From contig JBHIET010000015.1 in NCBI GenBank assembly GCA_046760785.1, forward strand, positions 1 to 53,738: 53,738 bases of DNA, given 5' to 3'. Shown here piece by piece: positions 31,472-39,979 of the stretch; within the stretch, counting starts at the first letter, position 1, and each line of letters begins with the position of its first letter. The notes beneath the pieces are model-generated. The model made no database searches. It was not told the origin of the DNA and worked only from the letters and a program-made list of their open reading frames with translations. Both the position numbers and the translations under genes were made by a program. Source of the DNA: JBHIET01 sp046760785. Lineage in GTDB: Bacteria > Chloroflexota > Anaerolineae > B4-G1.

Positions 31472-34405
31472 TCACACCACCTCCGGCGATTGCCATGCTT
31501 GCAGGAGCTCTTCGATGGGAGACTCGATCACCGTGCCTCCCTGCAGCCCGCGCAGGCGTAGAGTGCCACCATCAGTGACGTGGCCCAGGTGGGCCACAGG
31601 CCACCCTGTCAGCGCCTCCTCGAAGGCAGCGGCATCTTCGGGCGCGACCTCGACCAGGAAACGAGAGCTGCTCTCGGAGAAAAGCGCAACGTCGTCGGCC
31701 TGCACGTCAGGTGTTCGCGGGAGATCCGCCAAATCCAGATCGAGTCCCAGCCGTCCGGCGAACGCCATCTCCGCCGCCGCCACGGCCAACCCGCCCTCGC
31801 TCAGGTCGTGGCAGGCGCGCACCAGTCCCTTCCGCATCGCGCCGTGCAGCGCGCGCATCATCTCAATGACGCCGGGCACTGGCGCGGGGACACTGTTCCC
31901 CAACGCACCGTGCAGACGGTAGTAGAGTGAGGCTCCCAGCTCGGCCCGCGTCTCCCCGACGACGTAGAGCAGGTTGCCCGCGCTCTTCAGCCCCATCGTC
32001 ACCGCTCCGCGCACATCAGGGACGATGCCCAGGGAGGAGATCAACAGCGTGGGCGGAATGGCCCGCTTCTGTCCCTGGGGGTCCACGTACTCATTGTTCA
32101 GGCTGTCTTTTCCTGAAATGAACGGGGTACCGTAGGCCAGGGCCGCGTCGTGGCAGCCCTGCACCGCCCGCACCAGCCCGCCCAGCCGGTCGGGCAAGGC
32201 CGGGTTGCCCCAGCAGAAGTTGTCCAGCAAAGCAATGTGGTCGGGGTCGGCCCCCACGCTGACGATGTTCCGCAGCGCTTCGTCCACCACGGCCCAGGCC
32301 ATGGCGTAGGGATCCAACCGCCCATAGTGAGGGTTAATGCCGCAGCCCAGCGCCAGACCCCGCCACCCATCCGTTTCCAATGAGCACAGTACCGCCGCGT
32401 CGGAGGGTCCGTCGTCGGCCACTCCCACCAGCGGTTTCACAATCGTCGCGCCCTGGACCTCGTGGTCGTAGCGCCGGATCACCGGTTCCTTGCTGGCGAC
32501 GTCGGGATCGGCCAGCAAGCGCAGCAGAACGGGCGTCAGGTTCTCTGGCGGCGCGATGTCCGGATCATCAAACTCCAGCGGCGCCCACTCGGCGCGCAAG
32601 CGTGATCTTGGCCAACCCTCGTGCACGAAAGCCATATCCATATCGGCGGTGATTTTGCCATCGTAGCAGATGCACAGCCGCTTGTCCCCGGTGAAGCGTC
32701 CGATGACGGTCAACTCCACGTCAAGCTCCTCGCAGATCTCCTTCAGGCGGGGCAGGTTCTCCAGGGGGATGGCCAGTACCATGCGCTCCTGGGCCTCCGA
32801 GATCCAGATCTCCCAAGGGCGCAAGCCAGGGTACTTGAGCGAGACGTCGCCCAGTTCCACCTCCACGCCGACTTCGCTGCCCATCTCCCCGACGGCCGAG
32901 GAAAAGCCACCGCCCCCGCAGTCGGTGATGGCGTGATACAGCCCCTCGTCGCGGGCGCGGATGACTGCTTCCAGGAGTGCCTTCTCGGTGATGGGATCGC
33001 CGATCTGGACGACGCTGCCGACCGTCTGGCCGGTCTCGTGGGTCAGTTCGGCTGAGGCGAAGGTGACCCCGTGGATGCCATCGCGCCCGGTGCGCCCGCC
33101 CAGGGACACGCAGAGGTCGCCTGGTCGGGGATCACGCCGGTGCTGTCCCTTCCGGGCCAGGCCGACGCAGCCGCAGTATACCAGGGGATTGGCAGCATAG
33201 CCGGGGTCGTAAATAATCGCGCCGGAGACGGTGGGGATGCCCATCTTGTTGCCGTAATCTTCGATCCCGGCGACGACGCCCCGGGCGATGCGGCGGGGAT
33301 GGAGAATCCCGGCTGGCATATCCTCCCTGGGCATATCCAATGGCCCGAAGCAGAGGACGTCGGTGTTAGCGATGGGCCGGCCGGAGACGCCGATGACGTC
33401 GCGGATGACACCACCGATGCCGGTGTTGGCCCCACCGAACGGCTCGAGGGCTGAGGGATGGTTATGTGTCTCCACTTTGAAGGAAACCTCAAACTCGTCG
33501 TCGAAATCAACGATGCCAGCGTTGTCCACAAAGGCGGAACGCACCCAGCCAGGCTCCAATCGCTCGGTGGCCGCTCGAAGGTACGTGCGCAGCAGACCTG
33601 TGATCATTTCCTCGTAAGGTGGAGCAGGCCCCCTGCCCGTGGGCAGAACGCGGGGCATACCCCCCTGGCAGAGGTAGTGGATCTCGGCCTTGAAGGTCTT
33701 GTGCTGGCAGTGTTCCGACCAGGTCTGGGCCAGGGTCTCCAGTTCCACGTCGGTGGGATCGCGTCCCAGGCGGCGGAACTCGTCGCGGATGGCCCGCATT
33801 TCCTCAAGGGAGAGAAAAAGGACTCGTTCCACACTCATGCGGGCCAAGGTCTCGTCGTCGGCCTCGCGGATAGAGACGATCTCCACCTCATCGGAGGGTT
33901 CGGCGCGGGGCACGAAAGCCGGCTGCAAGGTCCTCAAGGCGTAGGTCTGGACGACGTCGTTGCAGAGGATCTCGCGAGCGATCCGGTGCAAGTCAGCAGC
34001 GGACAGGTCTCCTTCAAAGGTGTAGCGGGTACCGGTGGCGGTCGCCTCGACAGAGCCGATGCCGAGCATCCGTGCGCGATGGAGAAGATGCGCAGCTACG
34101 GGGTCGGTCACACCAGGGCGGTAGCCGACCTCAACGACCAGGCCGGCCTCATCCGGCGGGGGCAGAGCATCGGCTGGTCGAGAGCGGTATCCCTCAACGA
34201 CGGGGTCGGTCAGGAGTTCTTCGGCCAGGCGCTCCAGGTCTGCCGGTGAGAGATCGCCGCGCAGAAAATAGAGATCGCCCACCTGGACTCGTCGAACGCG
34301 GTCGAGGCCCAGTTGAGCGACTTGGGCGAGCAAGTCCGCTACCCGTCCGTCGGGCAGGGCAGCCCGCCAGAAAACCTCAATGCGATGGTCCACCTCTCCC
34401 CCCAT
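31472..34405 (-). CDS. purL: FGAM synthase PurL fused to two PurS-like domains
   Basis: The 977-residue protein is longer than small PurL (about 740) and shorter than the large fused type (about 1300). Residues 9-75 and 88-158 are two PurS-like units: each has a strand, a short LG turn (LGLDRV, LGIGSV), a second strand (YFLRGDLS, YTFEGDLS), a helix and a final N/D-x-V-x-x-Y (DPVVEGY, NDVVQTY). PurL proper starts near 175, with WSEHCQHKTFK, VETHNHPSALEPFGGANTG and ISGKDSLNNEY. It would need only PurQ as partner; no separate purS is present. It is first in the purine block. Confidence 0.94.
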   Translation of the reverse strand: MGGEVDHRIEVFWRAALPDGRVADLLAQVAQLGLDRVRRVQVGDLYFLRGDLSPADLERLAEELLTDPVVEGYRSRPADALPPPDEAGLVVEVGYRPGVTDPVAAHLLHRARMLGIGSVEATATGTRYTFEGDLSAADLHRIAREILCNDVVQTYALRTLQPAFVPRAEPSDEVEIVSIREADDETLARMSVERVLFLSLEEMRAIRDEFRRLGRDPTDVELETLAQTWSEHCQHKTFKAEIHYLCQGGMPRVLPTGRGPAPPYEEMITGLLRTYLRAATERLEPGWVRSAFVDNAGIVDFDDEFEVSFKVETHNHPSALEPFGGANTGIGGVIRDVIGVSGRPIANTDVLCFGPLDMPREDMPAGILHPRRIARGVVAGIEDYGNKMGIPTVSGAIIYDPGYAANPLVYCGCVGLARKGQHRRDPRPGDLCVSLGGRTGRDGIHGVTFASAELTHETGQTVGSVVQIGDPITEKALLEAVIRARDEGLYHAITDCGGGGFSSAVGEMGSEVGVEVELGDVSLKYPGLRPWEIWISEAQERMVLAIPLENLPRLKEICEELDVELTVIGRFTGDKRLCICYDGKITADMDMAFVHEGWPRSRLRAEWAPLEFDDPDIAPPENLTPVLLRLLADPDVASKEPVIRRYDHEVQGATIVKPLVGVADDGPSDAAVLCSLETDGWRGLALGCGINPHYGRLDPYAMAWAVVDEALRNIVSVGADPDHIALLDNFCWGNPALPDRLGGLVRAVQGCHDAALAYGTPFISGKDSLNNEYVDPQGQKRAIPPTLLISSLGIVPDVRGAVTMGLKSAGNLLYVVGETRAELGASLYYRLHGALGNSVPAPVPGVIEMMRALHGAMRKGLVRACHDLSEGGLAVAAAEMAFAGRLGLDLDLADLPRTPDVQADDVALFSESSSRFLVEVAPEDAAAFEEALTGWPVAHLGHVTDGGTLRLRGLQGGTVIESPIEELLQAWQSPEVV

Positions 34406-34422
34406 CCGCTGGTGATGTCAAG

Positions 34423-34451
34423 ATGCTACCATAGGCAGGAGGATTTGTCAA
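34423..34451 (-). promoter_or_regulatory. Purine block promoter (TTGACA-17-TAGCAT)
   Basis: On the minus strand a perfect -35 TTGACA (34451-34446) and a -10 TAGCAT (34428-34423) are 17 bases apart. The predicted start near 34416 leaves an 11-base leader before the purL ATG, with no room for a purine riboswitch. Confidence 0.65.
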
Positions 34452-34517
34452 ACATTCCGCCCAGTGTGGGACGATCGAACACGGTAGGCAGCAATCGCCC
34501 GTGCTCCCCGACCACTG

Positions 34518-34546
34518 TTGCACACCCAGCGCAAGTATGGTACAAT
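34518..34546 (+). promoter_or_regulatory. Promoter of the cNMP-binding gene (TTGCAC-17-TACAAT)
   Basis: TTGCAC (34518-34523) and TACAAT (34541-34546), preceded by TATGG, are 17 bases apart. AAGGAGAGGG and the ATG at 34581 follow. It is divergent from the purL promoter. Confidence 0.75.
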
Positions 34547-34580
34547 CTTTAAGGGAATGAGAAAGTAAGGAGAGGGAGCT

Positions 34581-35099
34581 ATGGCTAAGAAAACAGATAA
34601 GATCACAGGATACGTCAACACCCTGCGACAGGCGGACATTTTCTACGATCTTACCAACCCCCAGTTGGAGATGATTGCAGCCCTTTGCTCGGAGGTCACG
34701 CTTAAAGAGGGACAGATTGTCTTTAAGGAAAACAGCACTGGTGATGAATTGTACGTCATCGCCGATGGAGCTGTGGACATCTTGTTGAACCCCGCTCTTA
34801 TCCAATCCACCACCGGACAGCCAGCTCAGCCGCTGACCATCGCCACTCTCAGACGCGGACAGACCTTCGGTGAGGTTGCGTTGGTGGATAAGGGATTGCG
34901 GTCAGCCTCAGCCCACTGTGCTTCAAAAAAGGCGAGCCTCTTGACCATCCCTAGTGACCGGCTGAGCAAGCTGTGCGATAATTATCCCGACCTGGGCTAT
35001 CGCTTGATGCGTAACATAGCCGCCGATCTGGCATTCAAAATCCGTGGCACCGACCTGTTGATTCGCGAGCAACTGCTCTGGCGACCACGGTCGGGATAG
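34581..35099 (+). CDS. Cyclic-nucleotide-binding domain protein without effector domain
   Basis: The 172-residue protein is one Crp-type cNMP-binding beta-roll: LKEGQIVFKENSTGDELYVI and the phosphate-binding cassette FGEVALVDKGLRSASA, which keeps the Glu and Arg that hold the cyclic phosphate. The C-helix follows (DLGYRLMRNIAADLAFK). No DNA-binding HTH or enzymatic domain is attached, so it should act through protein contacts. A likely source of ligand is the class III cyclase at 41.7-43.6 kb (inference). It has its own promoter and a strong SD. Confidence 0.88.
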   Translation: MAKKTDKITGYVNTLRQADIFYDLTNPQLEMIAALCSEVTLKEGQIVFKENSTGDELYVIADGAVDILLNPALIQSTTGQPAQPLTIATLRRGQTFGEVALVDKGLRSASAHCASKKASLLTIPSDRLSKLCDNYPDLGYRLMRNIAADLAFKIRGTDLLIREQLLWRPRSG

Positions 35100-35105
35100 C
35101 GCGAT

Positions 35106-35133
35106 TTGACATTTCGCGCCTGTCCGATATAAT
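35106..35133 (+). promoter_or_regulatory. tRNA-Gly promoter (TTGACA-16-TATAAT)
   Basis: Perfect -35 TTGACA (35106-35111) and perfect -10 TATAAT (35128-35133) with a 16-base spacer; the tRNA begins 9 bases later. Confidence 0.88.
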
Positions 35134-35141
35134 CTAGTTGT

Positions 35142-35213
35142 GCGGGTGTAGTTCAGCGGTAGAACGTCAGCTTCCCAAGCTGAATGTCAGGGGTTCGAGC
35201 CCCCTCACCCGCT
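35142..35213 (+). tRNA. tRNA-Gly (CCC)
   Basis: A 72-base cloverleaf: acceptor arms GCGGGTG and CACCCGC, D-arm GTTCAGCGGTAGAAC, anticodon arm TCAGC-TTCCCAA-GCTGA with anticodon CCC, and T-arm GGGGTTCGAGCCCC. CCA is not encoded. Confidence 0.95.
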
Positions 35214-35301
35214 CTGCAAGCCGGCCGTGATGGTCGGATGCAAAGCCCCTTCTGCGGTTGTTAAAGTGCAAAACCGAGTAGCTACCGAGATGTGGGCAAA
35301 A

Positions 35302-35340
35302 GGCCGTCAGTCCGGGCCAGGGACTGGCGGCCATCTTTTT
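35302..35340 (+). terminator. Rho-independent terminator after tRNA-Gly
   Basis: A 12-bp stem with one G-T pair (GGCCGTCAGTCC / GGACTGGCGGCC), a short loop and ATCTTTTT. It follows the tRNA by about 90 bases and precedes the MFS gene. Confidence 0.88.
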
Positions 35341-35393
35341 CGCTTCAGTATCCCCGATCTCCAGACTGTCGCGGATAATGAGAAGGCACTCCA

Positions 35394-36743
35394 ATGAAAC
35401 CGCTCAAGAGATGGCAGGAGCCAATTTATGCTCTGGGCAGCCTGGGCCCCAGTACTCTTAATCAGATTGTCCTCGGTTGGGTGCTCTTCTATTACCGGCC
35501 GTCTGGGGCTGAGATTGAGCGCACTGGTGCGATCTTCCTCGTCGGCGCGGCAGCCGCCAGCGGTGTGTGGATCGTCGCGCGCGTGATTGACGGTGTGTGC
35601 GATCTCCCCATCGCCTCCTGGACCGACAACCTGCGCAGCCGCTGGGGGCGGCGTCGCCCGATGATGGCGCTAGGCTTGCTCCCGATGGCCATCGCTTTCA
35701 TTTTTATCTGGTACCCCCCGGTGCACGGCGAGCACTGGATCAACGCCGTCTGGATGGCTGTCTTCAGCTCCACCTTCTTTTTCTTCTACACCTTCATCGT
35801 CGTGCCCTACCTGGCGCTCCTCTCCGAGATCGCCAAGGACGAGGCCGACCGCTTGCGCATCGCGTCCTGGCAGGCGGTCTGCACCACCATCGGGATGGCT
35901 GTGGCGATGGTCGCCGGCCCCAAGCTGATCGAGGGGCTGGGCTACCAGACGACCGCGTGGCTGCTCGTCGGGCCTGGCGTGCTCTGTTTCCTCGGCCCTA
36001 TCCTGGTCGTCCGGGAGCCACCTTCCGATCGCGTCGCGCCGGAGCCCCCGGCCGCCGCTCCCCTGTCACTGCGGCGCTCTTTCCTCACCATGCTCACTAA
36101 CCGCGCCTTCGCCATCTATGTACTCTCGATGGGAATCTTCTACCTGGGGCTGCAACTTTACGTCGCCGGTCAGCCCTACATTGTGACGGCGATAATGGCC
36201 CTGGACAAAGGTCAGGCCGGCACTCTCAACGCGGCCGCTTTTGGGCTGGTTCCCCTTTGCCTGCCGCTGTTCAACTTCATCTCCCGGCGTAAGGGGGCCA
36301 AATGGGCCCACCGGCTGGCGCTCTTTGTTTCCGGCGTGATTATGCTGCTCTGGCCGCTTACCTGGGCGCGGTTGAACCTGCCCATCTCGCCGCTGGCCCT
36401 GGGGACTGTCTTCAGCGCCCTCCTGAGTTATTCCGCTGCCGCACTGATGACCGTCCCCAACGCATTTCCGGCGGAGATCGCCTACCAGGATACACTGCGC
36501 ACCGGTGAGCATCGCGCAGGGATGTACTTCGCGGTGCAGGGCGTGATCAACCAGACCATCGCTGCGTTAGTTGGCGCGGTCGTCGTGCAACTGGCGGCCC
36601 ACCTGGGCAGCACCGTCGAGCGACCTTATGGCGCGCTTATCCTCGCCCCGCTCGCTGCGATCCTATGCTTCGCCAGTTGGGCGCTCTTCGCGCCTTACCC
36701 GCTGGGCAAGCCCAGGCCAGAAGAGGAGGCAACGGCAGGATAG
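35394..36743 (+). CDS. MFS carrier of the GPH (MelB-like) type
   Basis: The 449-residue integral membrane protein has about 12 hydrophobic segments. Near residue 75 the GPH loop reads DLPIASWTDNLRSRWGRRRPMM, the family's cation/sugar motif region with the GRRRP signature. GPH carriers move sugars or glycosides with Na+ or H+. No sugar hydrolase is adjacent, so the substrate is open. It starts after the terminator with only a weak SD (AGAAGG). Confidence 0.88.
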   Translation: MKPLKRWQEPIYALGSLGPSTLNQIVLGWVLFYYRPSGAEIERTGAIFLVGAAAASGVWIVARVIDGVCDLPIASWTDNLRSRWGRRRPMMALGLLPMAIAFIFIWYPPVHGEHWINAVWMAVFSSTFFFFYTFIVVPYLALLSEIAKDEADRLRIASWQAVCTTIGMAVAMVAGPKLIEGLGYQTTAWLLVGPGVLCFLGPILVVREPPSDRVAPEPPAAAPLSLRRSFLTMLTNRAFAIYVLSMGIFYLGLQLYVAGQPYIVTAIMALDKGQAGTLNAAAFGLVPLCLPLFNFISRRKGAKWAHRLALFVSGVIMLLWPLTWARLNLPISPLALGTVFSALLSYSAAALMTVPNAFPAEIAYQDTLRTGEHRAGMYFAVQGVINQTIAALVGAVVVQLAAHLGSTVERPYGALILAPLAAILCFASWALFAPYPLGKPRPEEEATAG

Positions 36744-36773
36744 TTGCCCGCTGCGCCCGTTTTGTGGTACAAT
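36744..36773 (+). promoter_or_regulatory. Promoter of the nitrilase gene (TTGCCC-18-TACAAT)
   Basis: TTGCCC (36744-36749) and TACAAT (36768-36773) with an 18-base spacer. The -35 begins right after the MFS stop. GGAG precedes the nitrilase ATG at 36826. Confidence 0.65.
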
Positions 36774-36825
36774 TCCTTAATGCGTAGCACGCGGTTTTAA
36801 CCGCCGTGTTTCTTCGGAGTTTGCC

Positions 36826-37623
36826 ATGCTCACCATTGCTCTTGCCCAAATAGACGTAACCATCGGCCAGCCGGAGGACAACCTGGTCCGGGCGTGGGAG
36901 TTCGCCGCCCAGGCCCAGGAGGCTGGCGCCGACCTGCTCCTGCTGCCTGAACTGTGGTTTCACGGCTACGACCTGGAGCAGGCTGAGGAGCGGGCCGCGC
37001 CACTGGGGGAGGGGGGATTTGCCCATATGGCTGCGCTGGCCCGCGAATTCGGCCTGCACCTGGCCGGCTCTACCCTGGAGCGGCACGCAGGTGGCGTCTC
37101 TAATACCTGTGCATTCTACGCGCCTGATGGTACGCTCCTGGGGGCCTACCGTAAAATCCACTTGTTCCGCATGATGCGGGAACCTCGCTACCTGGCTCCC
37201 GGCGATCACCTCACCCTCTGCCCCACTCCGTGGGGGCCAACGGGCCTGACCATCTGCTACGACCTGCGCTTCCCTGAACCCCTCCGCGCTATGGCGTTGG
37301 CTGGGGCGGTTCTCTTCTTGGCGCCAGCCCAGTGGCCGCTAAAGCGTATCGAGGCCTGGCTTCTTCTGGCCCGCGCCCGTGCCGTGGAGAACGAATTGTT
37401 CGTCGCCGCCTGTAACCGTGTGGGTAGCGACGGTGATATCACCTTCCCCGGCCGCTCACTCGTCGTGGACCCCTGGGGGCACGCGCTGGTGGAGGGAGAT
37501 GACCAAGAGCGGCTGCTGATCGCCCAGATTGATTTTGGAGAGGTTCGCAAGGCTCGCCGGTATCTCACTGTCTACGAGGACCGTCGCCCCGAGGCATACC
37601 GAGTGGTGAAACGTGAAATGTGA
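36826..37623 (+). CDS. Carbon-nitrogen hydrolase (nitrilase superfamily)
   Basis: The 265-residue enzyme has the Glu-Lys-Cys triad: Glu in LLLLPELWFHGYD, Lys in GAYRKIHLFRMM, Cys in LTICYDLRFPEP. It should hydrolyse a small amide such as an omega-amide. The C-terminal residues (VVKREM) are encoded by tandem GTGAAAC heptamers that run on into the next gene's start. It lies 13 bases before the IMPase gene and is presumably cotranscribed with it. Confidence 0.92.
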   Translation: MLTIALAQIDVTIGQPEDNLVRAWEFAAQAQEAGADLLLLPELWFHGYDLEQAEERAAPLGEGGFAHMAALAREFGLHLAGSTLERHAGGVSNTCAFYAPDGTLLGAYRKIHLFRMMREPRYLAPGDHLTLCPTPWGPTGLTICYDLRFPEPLRAMALAGAVLFLAPAQWPLKRIEAWLLLARARAVENELFVAACNRVGSDGDITFPGRSLVVDPWGHALVEGDDQERLLIAQIDFGEVRKARRYLTVYEDRRPEAYRVVKREM

Positions 37624-37640
37624 CGAGTGAAACGCGATGA
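37606..37640. repeat. Tandem heptamers across the nitrilase stop / IMPase start
   Basis: Five 7-base units (GTGAAAC, GTGAAAT, GTGACGA, GTGAAAC, GCGATGA) span the C-terminal codons and stop of the nitrilase, the 13-base gap, and the IMPase ATG. The array therefore encodes one protein end and one start codon. Confidence 0.9.
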
Positions 37641-38509
37641 GCTGCGACACCATCTTGCAGACTGCCATCTCCATCGCCCACGAGGCCGGCGAAATCGTGC
37701 GCGAGGCCTTCCCACGCACCGCGCTCGTCCACGTCGGCTTCAAAGGCGCGGTCAACCCCGTCACCAAGACCGATACTGCCGCCGAAGCGTTGATCGTCGG
37801 CCGCCTGCGAGGCGCCTTCCCCGGCCACCGCATCCTGGCCGAGGAATCTGGTGGGGACGACTGGCGCACGCCCGGTCCGCCCGTGTGGCTGGTTGATCCG
37901 CTGGACGGCACCAACAACTTCGCCCATGGCTTCCCCCATGTCGCTGTCTCGCTGGCGCTGCTGGCTCCCCAATATGCTCCGAGCCCCTGTCCCCAGGGGC
38001 GTCCCCAAGGACAGGGACGCGAGCAATGGAAAGTGGTCGTCGGCGTGGCCTACGACCCATTGCGGGAGGAGACCTTCGCCGCGACTGCTGGGGGTGGGGC
38101 GACGCTCGATGGTCAGCCCATCCGCGTCTCCGGCGTCCGGCGTCTGGCGGACGCATTCCTGGCCACCGGCTTTCCCTACGACCGCCGCACCGCTCCTGAC
38201 AATAACGCTGAACGGCTGGACCATTTTCTGCGCCGCAGCCAGGGCGTGCGCCGCGCCGGGGCCGCCGTCCTCGACCTAGCCTACGTCGCCTGCGGCAGGC
38301 TCGACGGCTTCTGGGAGATGCGCCTCAAGCCATGGGACGTGGCGGCAGGCGCGCTGCTGGTGCGCGAGGCCGGCGGCAGGGCAACCGACTCCCAGGGCGG
38401 GTCCGGCTACCTCTCCGGCGCGTTCGTCGTCGCGTCCAATGGTCACATCCACGACCAGATGCTGCGCGTTATCCGCGAGGGGGCCGCCGCACCCCGTCCG
38501 AGTGCTTGA
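37637..38509 (+). CDS. Inositol monophosphatase family phosphatase (SuhB-like)
   Basis: The 290-residue Mg-dependent phosphatase has the family metal motifs: VTKTDTAAEALI, ILAEESGGDDW, VWLVDPLDGTNNFAHGFP and KPWDVAAGALLVREAGG. It may act on inositol phosphates, FBP, or PAP/histidinol phosphate; sequence alone does not decide. A 20-residue Pro/Gln/Arg-rich insert after residue 113 is encoded by a nested palindrome (37985-38016) and lies before the WKVVVGVAYDP strand. No clear SD: the ATG is within a heptamer array. Confidence 0.92.
   Translation: MSCDTILQTAISIAHEAGEIVREAFPRTALVHVGFKGAVNPVTKTDTAAEALIVGRLRGAFPGHRILAEESGGDDWRTPGPPVWLVDPLDGTNNFAHGFPHVAVSLALLAPQYAPSPCPQGRPQGQGREQWKVVVGVAYDPLREETFAATAGGGATLDGQPIRVSGVRRLADAFLATGFPYDRRTAPDNNAERLDHFLRRSQGVRRAGAAVLDLAYVACGRLDGFWEMRLKPWDVAAGALLVREAGGRATDSQGGSGYLSGAFVVASNGHIHDQMLRVIREGAAAPRPSA
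37985..38016. repeat. Nested palindrome inside the IMPase gene
   Basis: Outer arms CCCTGTCC/GGACAGGG (8 bp) enclose a second hairpin GGGG-CGT-CCCC. The in-frame translation is a Pro/Gln/Gly-rich loop absent from normal family members. Confidence 0.8.
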
Positions 38510-38655
38510 CCAGAGCGCATCGCATCACACGTTCGCACTGCCCCAGGAGGAGAAGGTACCCGGGTCACCGTCCACCTGCCCGGCCCGCTCCTGTGAAGCA
38601 GACAACCAGCGGGGCAGGAGGGGCACATTTCTAATGCAAATATAATAGATGCACA

Positions 38656-38684
38656 TTGACTTTATCTTGAGAATGTGGTACACT
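38656..38684 (+). promoter_or_regulatory. Sulfur cluster promoter (TTGACT-17-TACACT)
   Basis: TTGACT (38656-38661) and TACACT (38679-38684) are 17 bases apart, with TGTGG before the -10. Transcription should begin near 38691, about 70 bases before the GTG start of the NifS-like gene. The 254-base gap from the IMPase stop holds no other gene I can see. Confidence 0.75.
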
Positions 38685-38763
38685 AGTACCGAGAATGATC
38701 GAGGCGCTACCTGCGCCTCTCCTGTGCGCAAGTGCAAACAGAGACGTTGGAAAAGGAAAGGCT

Positions 38764-39927
38764 GTGTTTAAGGACGTAATCTACTTTGACAACGCCGCCG
38801 CGACGCGGCTGGATGAGCGGGTCCTGGAGGCGATGAAGCCCTACTTCTTCGACCTCTACGCCGTCGCCACGTCTCAGTTTGGCTACTCGCTGGGCGTGGA
38901 TGCCCGGGACGCACTGGACGACGCCCGGAGGCAGATCGCCACCATCCTGGGGGCCAACCCGGATGAGTTTATCTTCACCTCTGGCAGCACCGAATCGAGC
39001 AACCTGGCGCTCAAAGGGGTGACCCTGGCGCTGGCGGAGAAGAAGGGCCGCCACATCCTCACCAGCCCCATCGAGGACTTCCCGGTGTTGAACAGCGCCC
39101 GGGCCCTGGAGAAACAGGGCTTCCAGGTGACTCACGTGCGGGTGGACGAGACCGGGCGGGTGGACCTGAACCACCTGCAGGAGTCCATCACCCCCGAGAC
39201 GATCCTGGTCTCCATTCAGGCAGCTAACCAGGAGATTGGCACGCTGCAGGATTTGAAAGGTATCGGCGAGATCTGCCGGGAGAAAGGAGCCCTCTTCCAC
39301 ACCGACGCCACCCATAGCTTCCCCCGCATCCCGCTGGACGTGCGGGCGGTTCCGGTAGACCTGGTGACTGTCTCCGCTCACACCATCCATGGGCCGAAGG
39401 GAATCGGCGGGCTGTACGTGCGGAAGGAGACCCCCATCCGCAAGTGGATGGACGGAGGCTTCCAGGAGTTCGACCTGCGCTCGGGGGTGGAGAATATCCC
39501 CGGCGCGGTGGGTTTTGCCAAAGCGGTGGAACTGGTCACCCCAGAGGAGACTGCCCGCCTGCAGGCGATGCGCGACCGGCTGATCGAGCGGCTGCTGGAG
39601 ATCCCCCACACGCGCCTCAACGGCCATCCGGTCTATCGGCTGCCGCACAACGCCAACGTCTCTTTCCGCTTCGTGGAGGGGGAATCACTGCTTTTGCACC
39701 TGGACATGCGCGGGTTCGCCGTCAGCACCGGCTCCGCCTGCTTCAGTCGTTCGCTGGAGGCCAGCCACGTCATGTTGGGCATCGGCGGCGACCACGAGCG
39801 AGCCCACGGCTCTATCCGTTTTACCTTGGGTCGTTACAACAAAGAGGAGGACGTAGACGCGGTGTTGGAGGCGGTCGCCGAGGTGGTGACAGAGCTGCGG
39901 AGGATTAGCCCGCTGGGGAAGGAATGA
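38764..39927 (+). CDS. NifS/IscS-family protein lacking the PLP lysine
   Basis: The 387-residue protein aligns along its length with cysteine desulfurases (YFDNAAATRLDERV, FTSGSTESSNLALKG, NQEIGTLQDL, HTDATHSF, GPKGIGGLYV, STGSACFSRSLEASH). It keeps the catalytic-loop Cys326, but the invariant SAHK motif is SAHT (Thr207), so PLP cannot form its Schiff base. The PLP-stacking His of the EHxAVL motif is Asp105, and the Gln before the ring is His184. I infer it is not a PLP desulfurase but a partner of the IscU-like protein. Archaeoglobus IscS is a known case of this Lys loss. GTG chosen for its SD (AAGGAAAGG). Confidence 0.9.
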   Translation: MFKDVIYFDNAAATRLDERVLEAMKPYFFDLYAVATSQFGYSLGVDARDALDDARRQIATILGANPDEFIFTSGSTESSNLALKGVTLALAEKKGRHILTSPIEDFPVLNSARALEKQGFQVTHVRVDETGRVDLNHLQESITPETILVSIQAANQEIGTLQDLKGIGEICREKGALFHTDATHSFPRIPLDVRAVPVDLVTVSAHTIHGPKGIGGLYVRKETPIRKWMDGGFQEFDLRSGVENIPGAVGFAKAVELVTPEETARLQAMRDRLIERLLEIPHTRLNGHPVYRLPHNANVSFRFVEGESLLLHLDMRGFAVSTGSACFSRSLEASHVMLGIGGDHERAHGSIRFTLGRYNKEEDVDAVLEAVAEVVTELRRISPLGKE

Positions 39928-39970
39928 GGTCGAATTTACAAATTGCGAATCTACAAAACTTACGAACAAG
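39928..39970. repeat. Degenerate heptamers between the NifS-like and IscU-like genes
   Basis: The AT-rich gap reads as about five loosely related 7-base units (CGAATTT, ACAAATT, GCGAATC and so on), followed by the SD AAGAGGTGA of the next gene. Confidence 0.55.
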
Positions 39971-39979
39971 AGGTGAAAG

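Noticed and set aside
34406..34451. Purine riboswitch ahead of purL
   Set aside because: The predicted leader is only about 11 bases; there is no room for an aptamer.
38695..38763. ATG at 38695 as the NifS-like start (leaderless)
   Set aside because: It is four bases from the predicted transcription start and adds 23 non-homologous residues; the GTG at 38764 has a strong SD and the family N-terminus.
38707..39648. Minus-strand frame of 313 codons opposite the NifS-like gene
   Set aside because: It is the complement of a well-supported gene, with no motif or SD.
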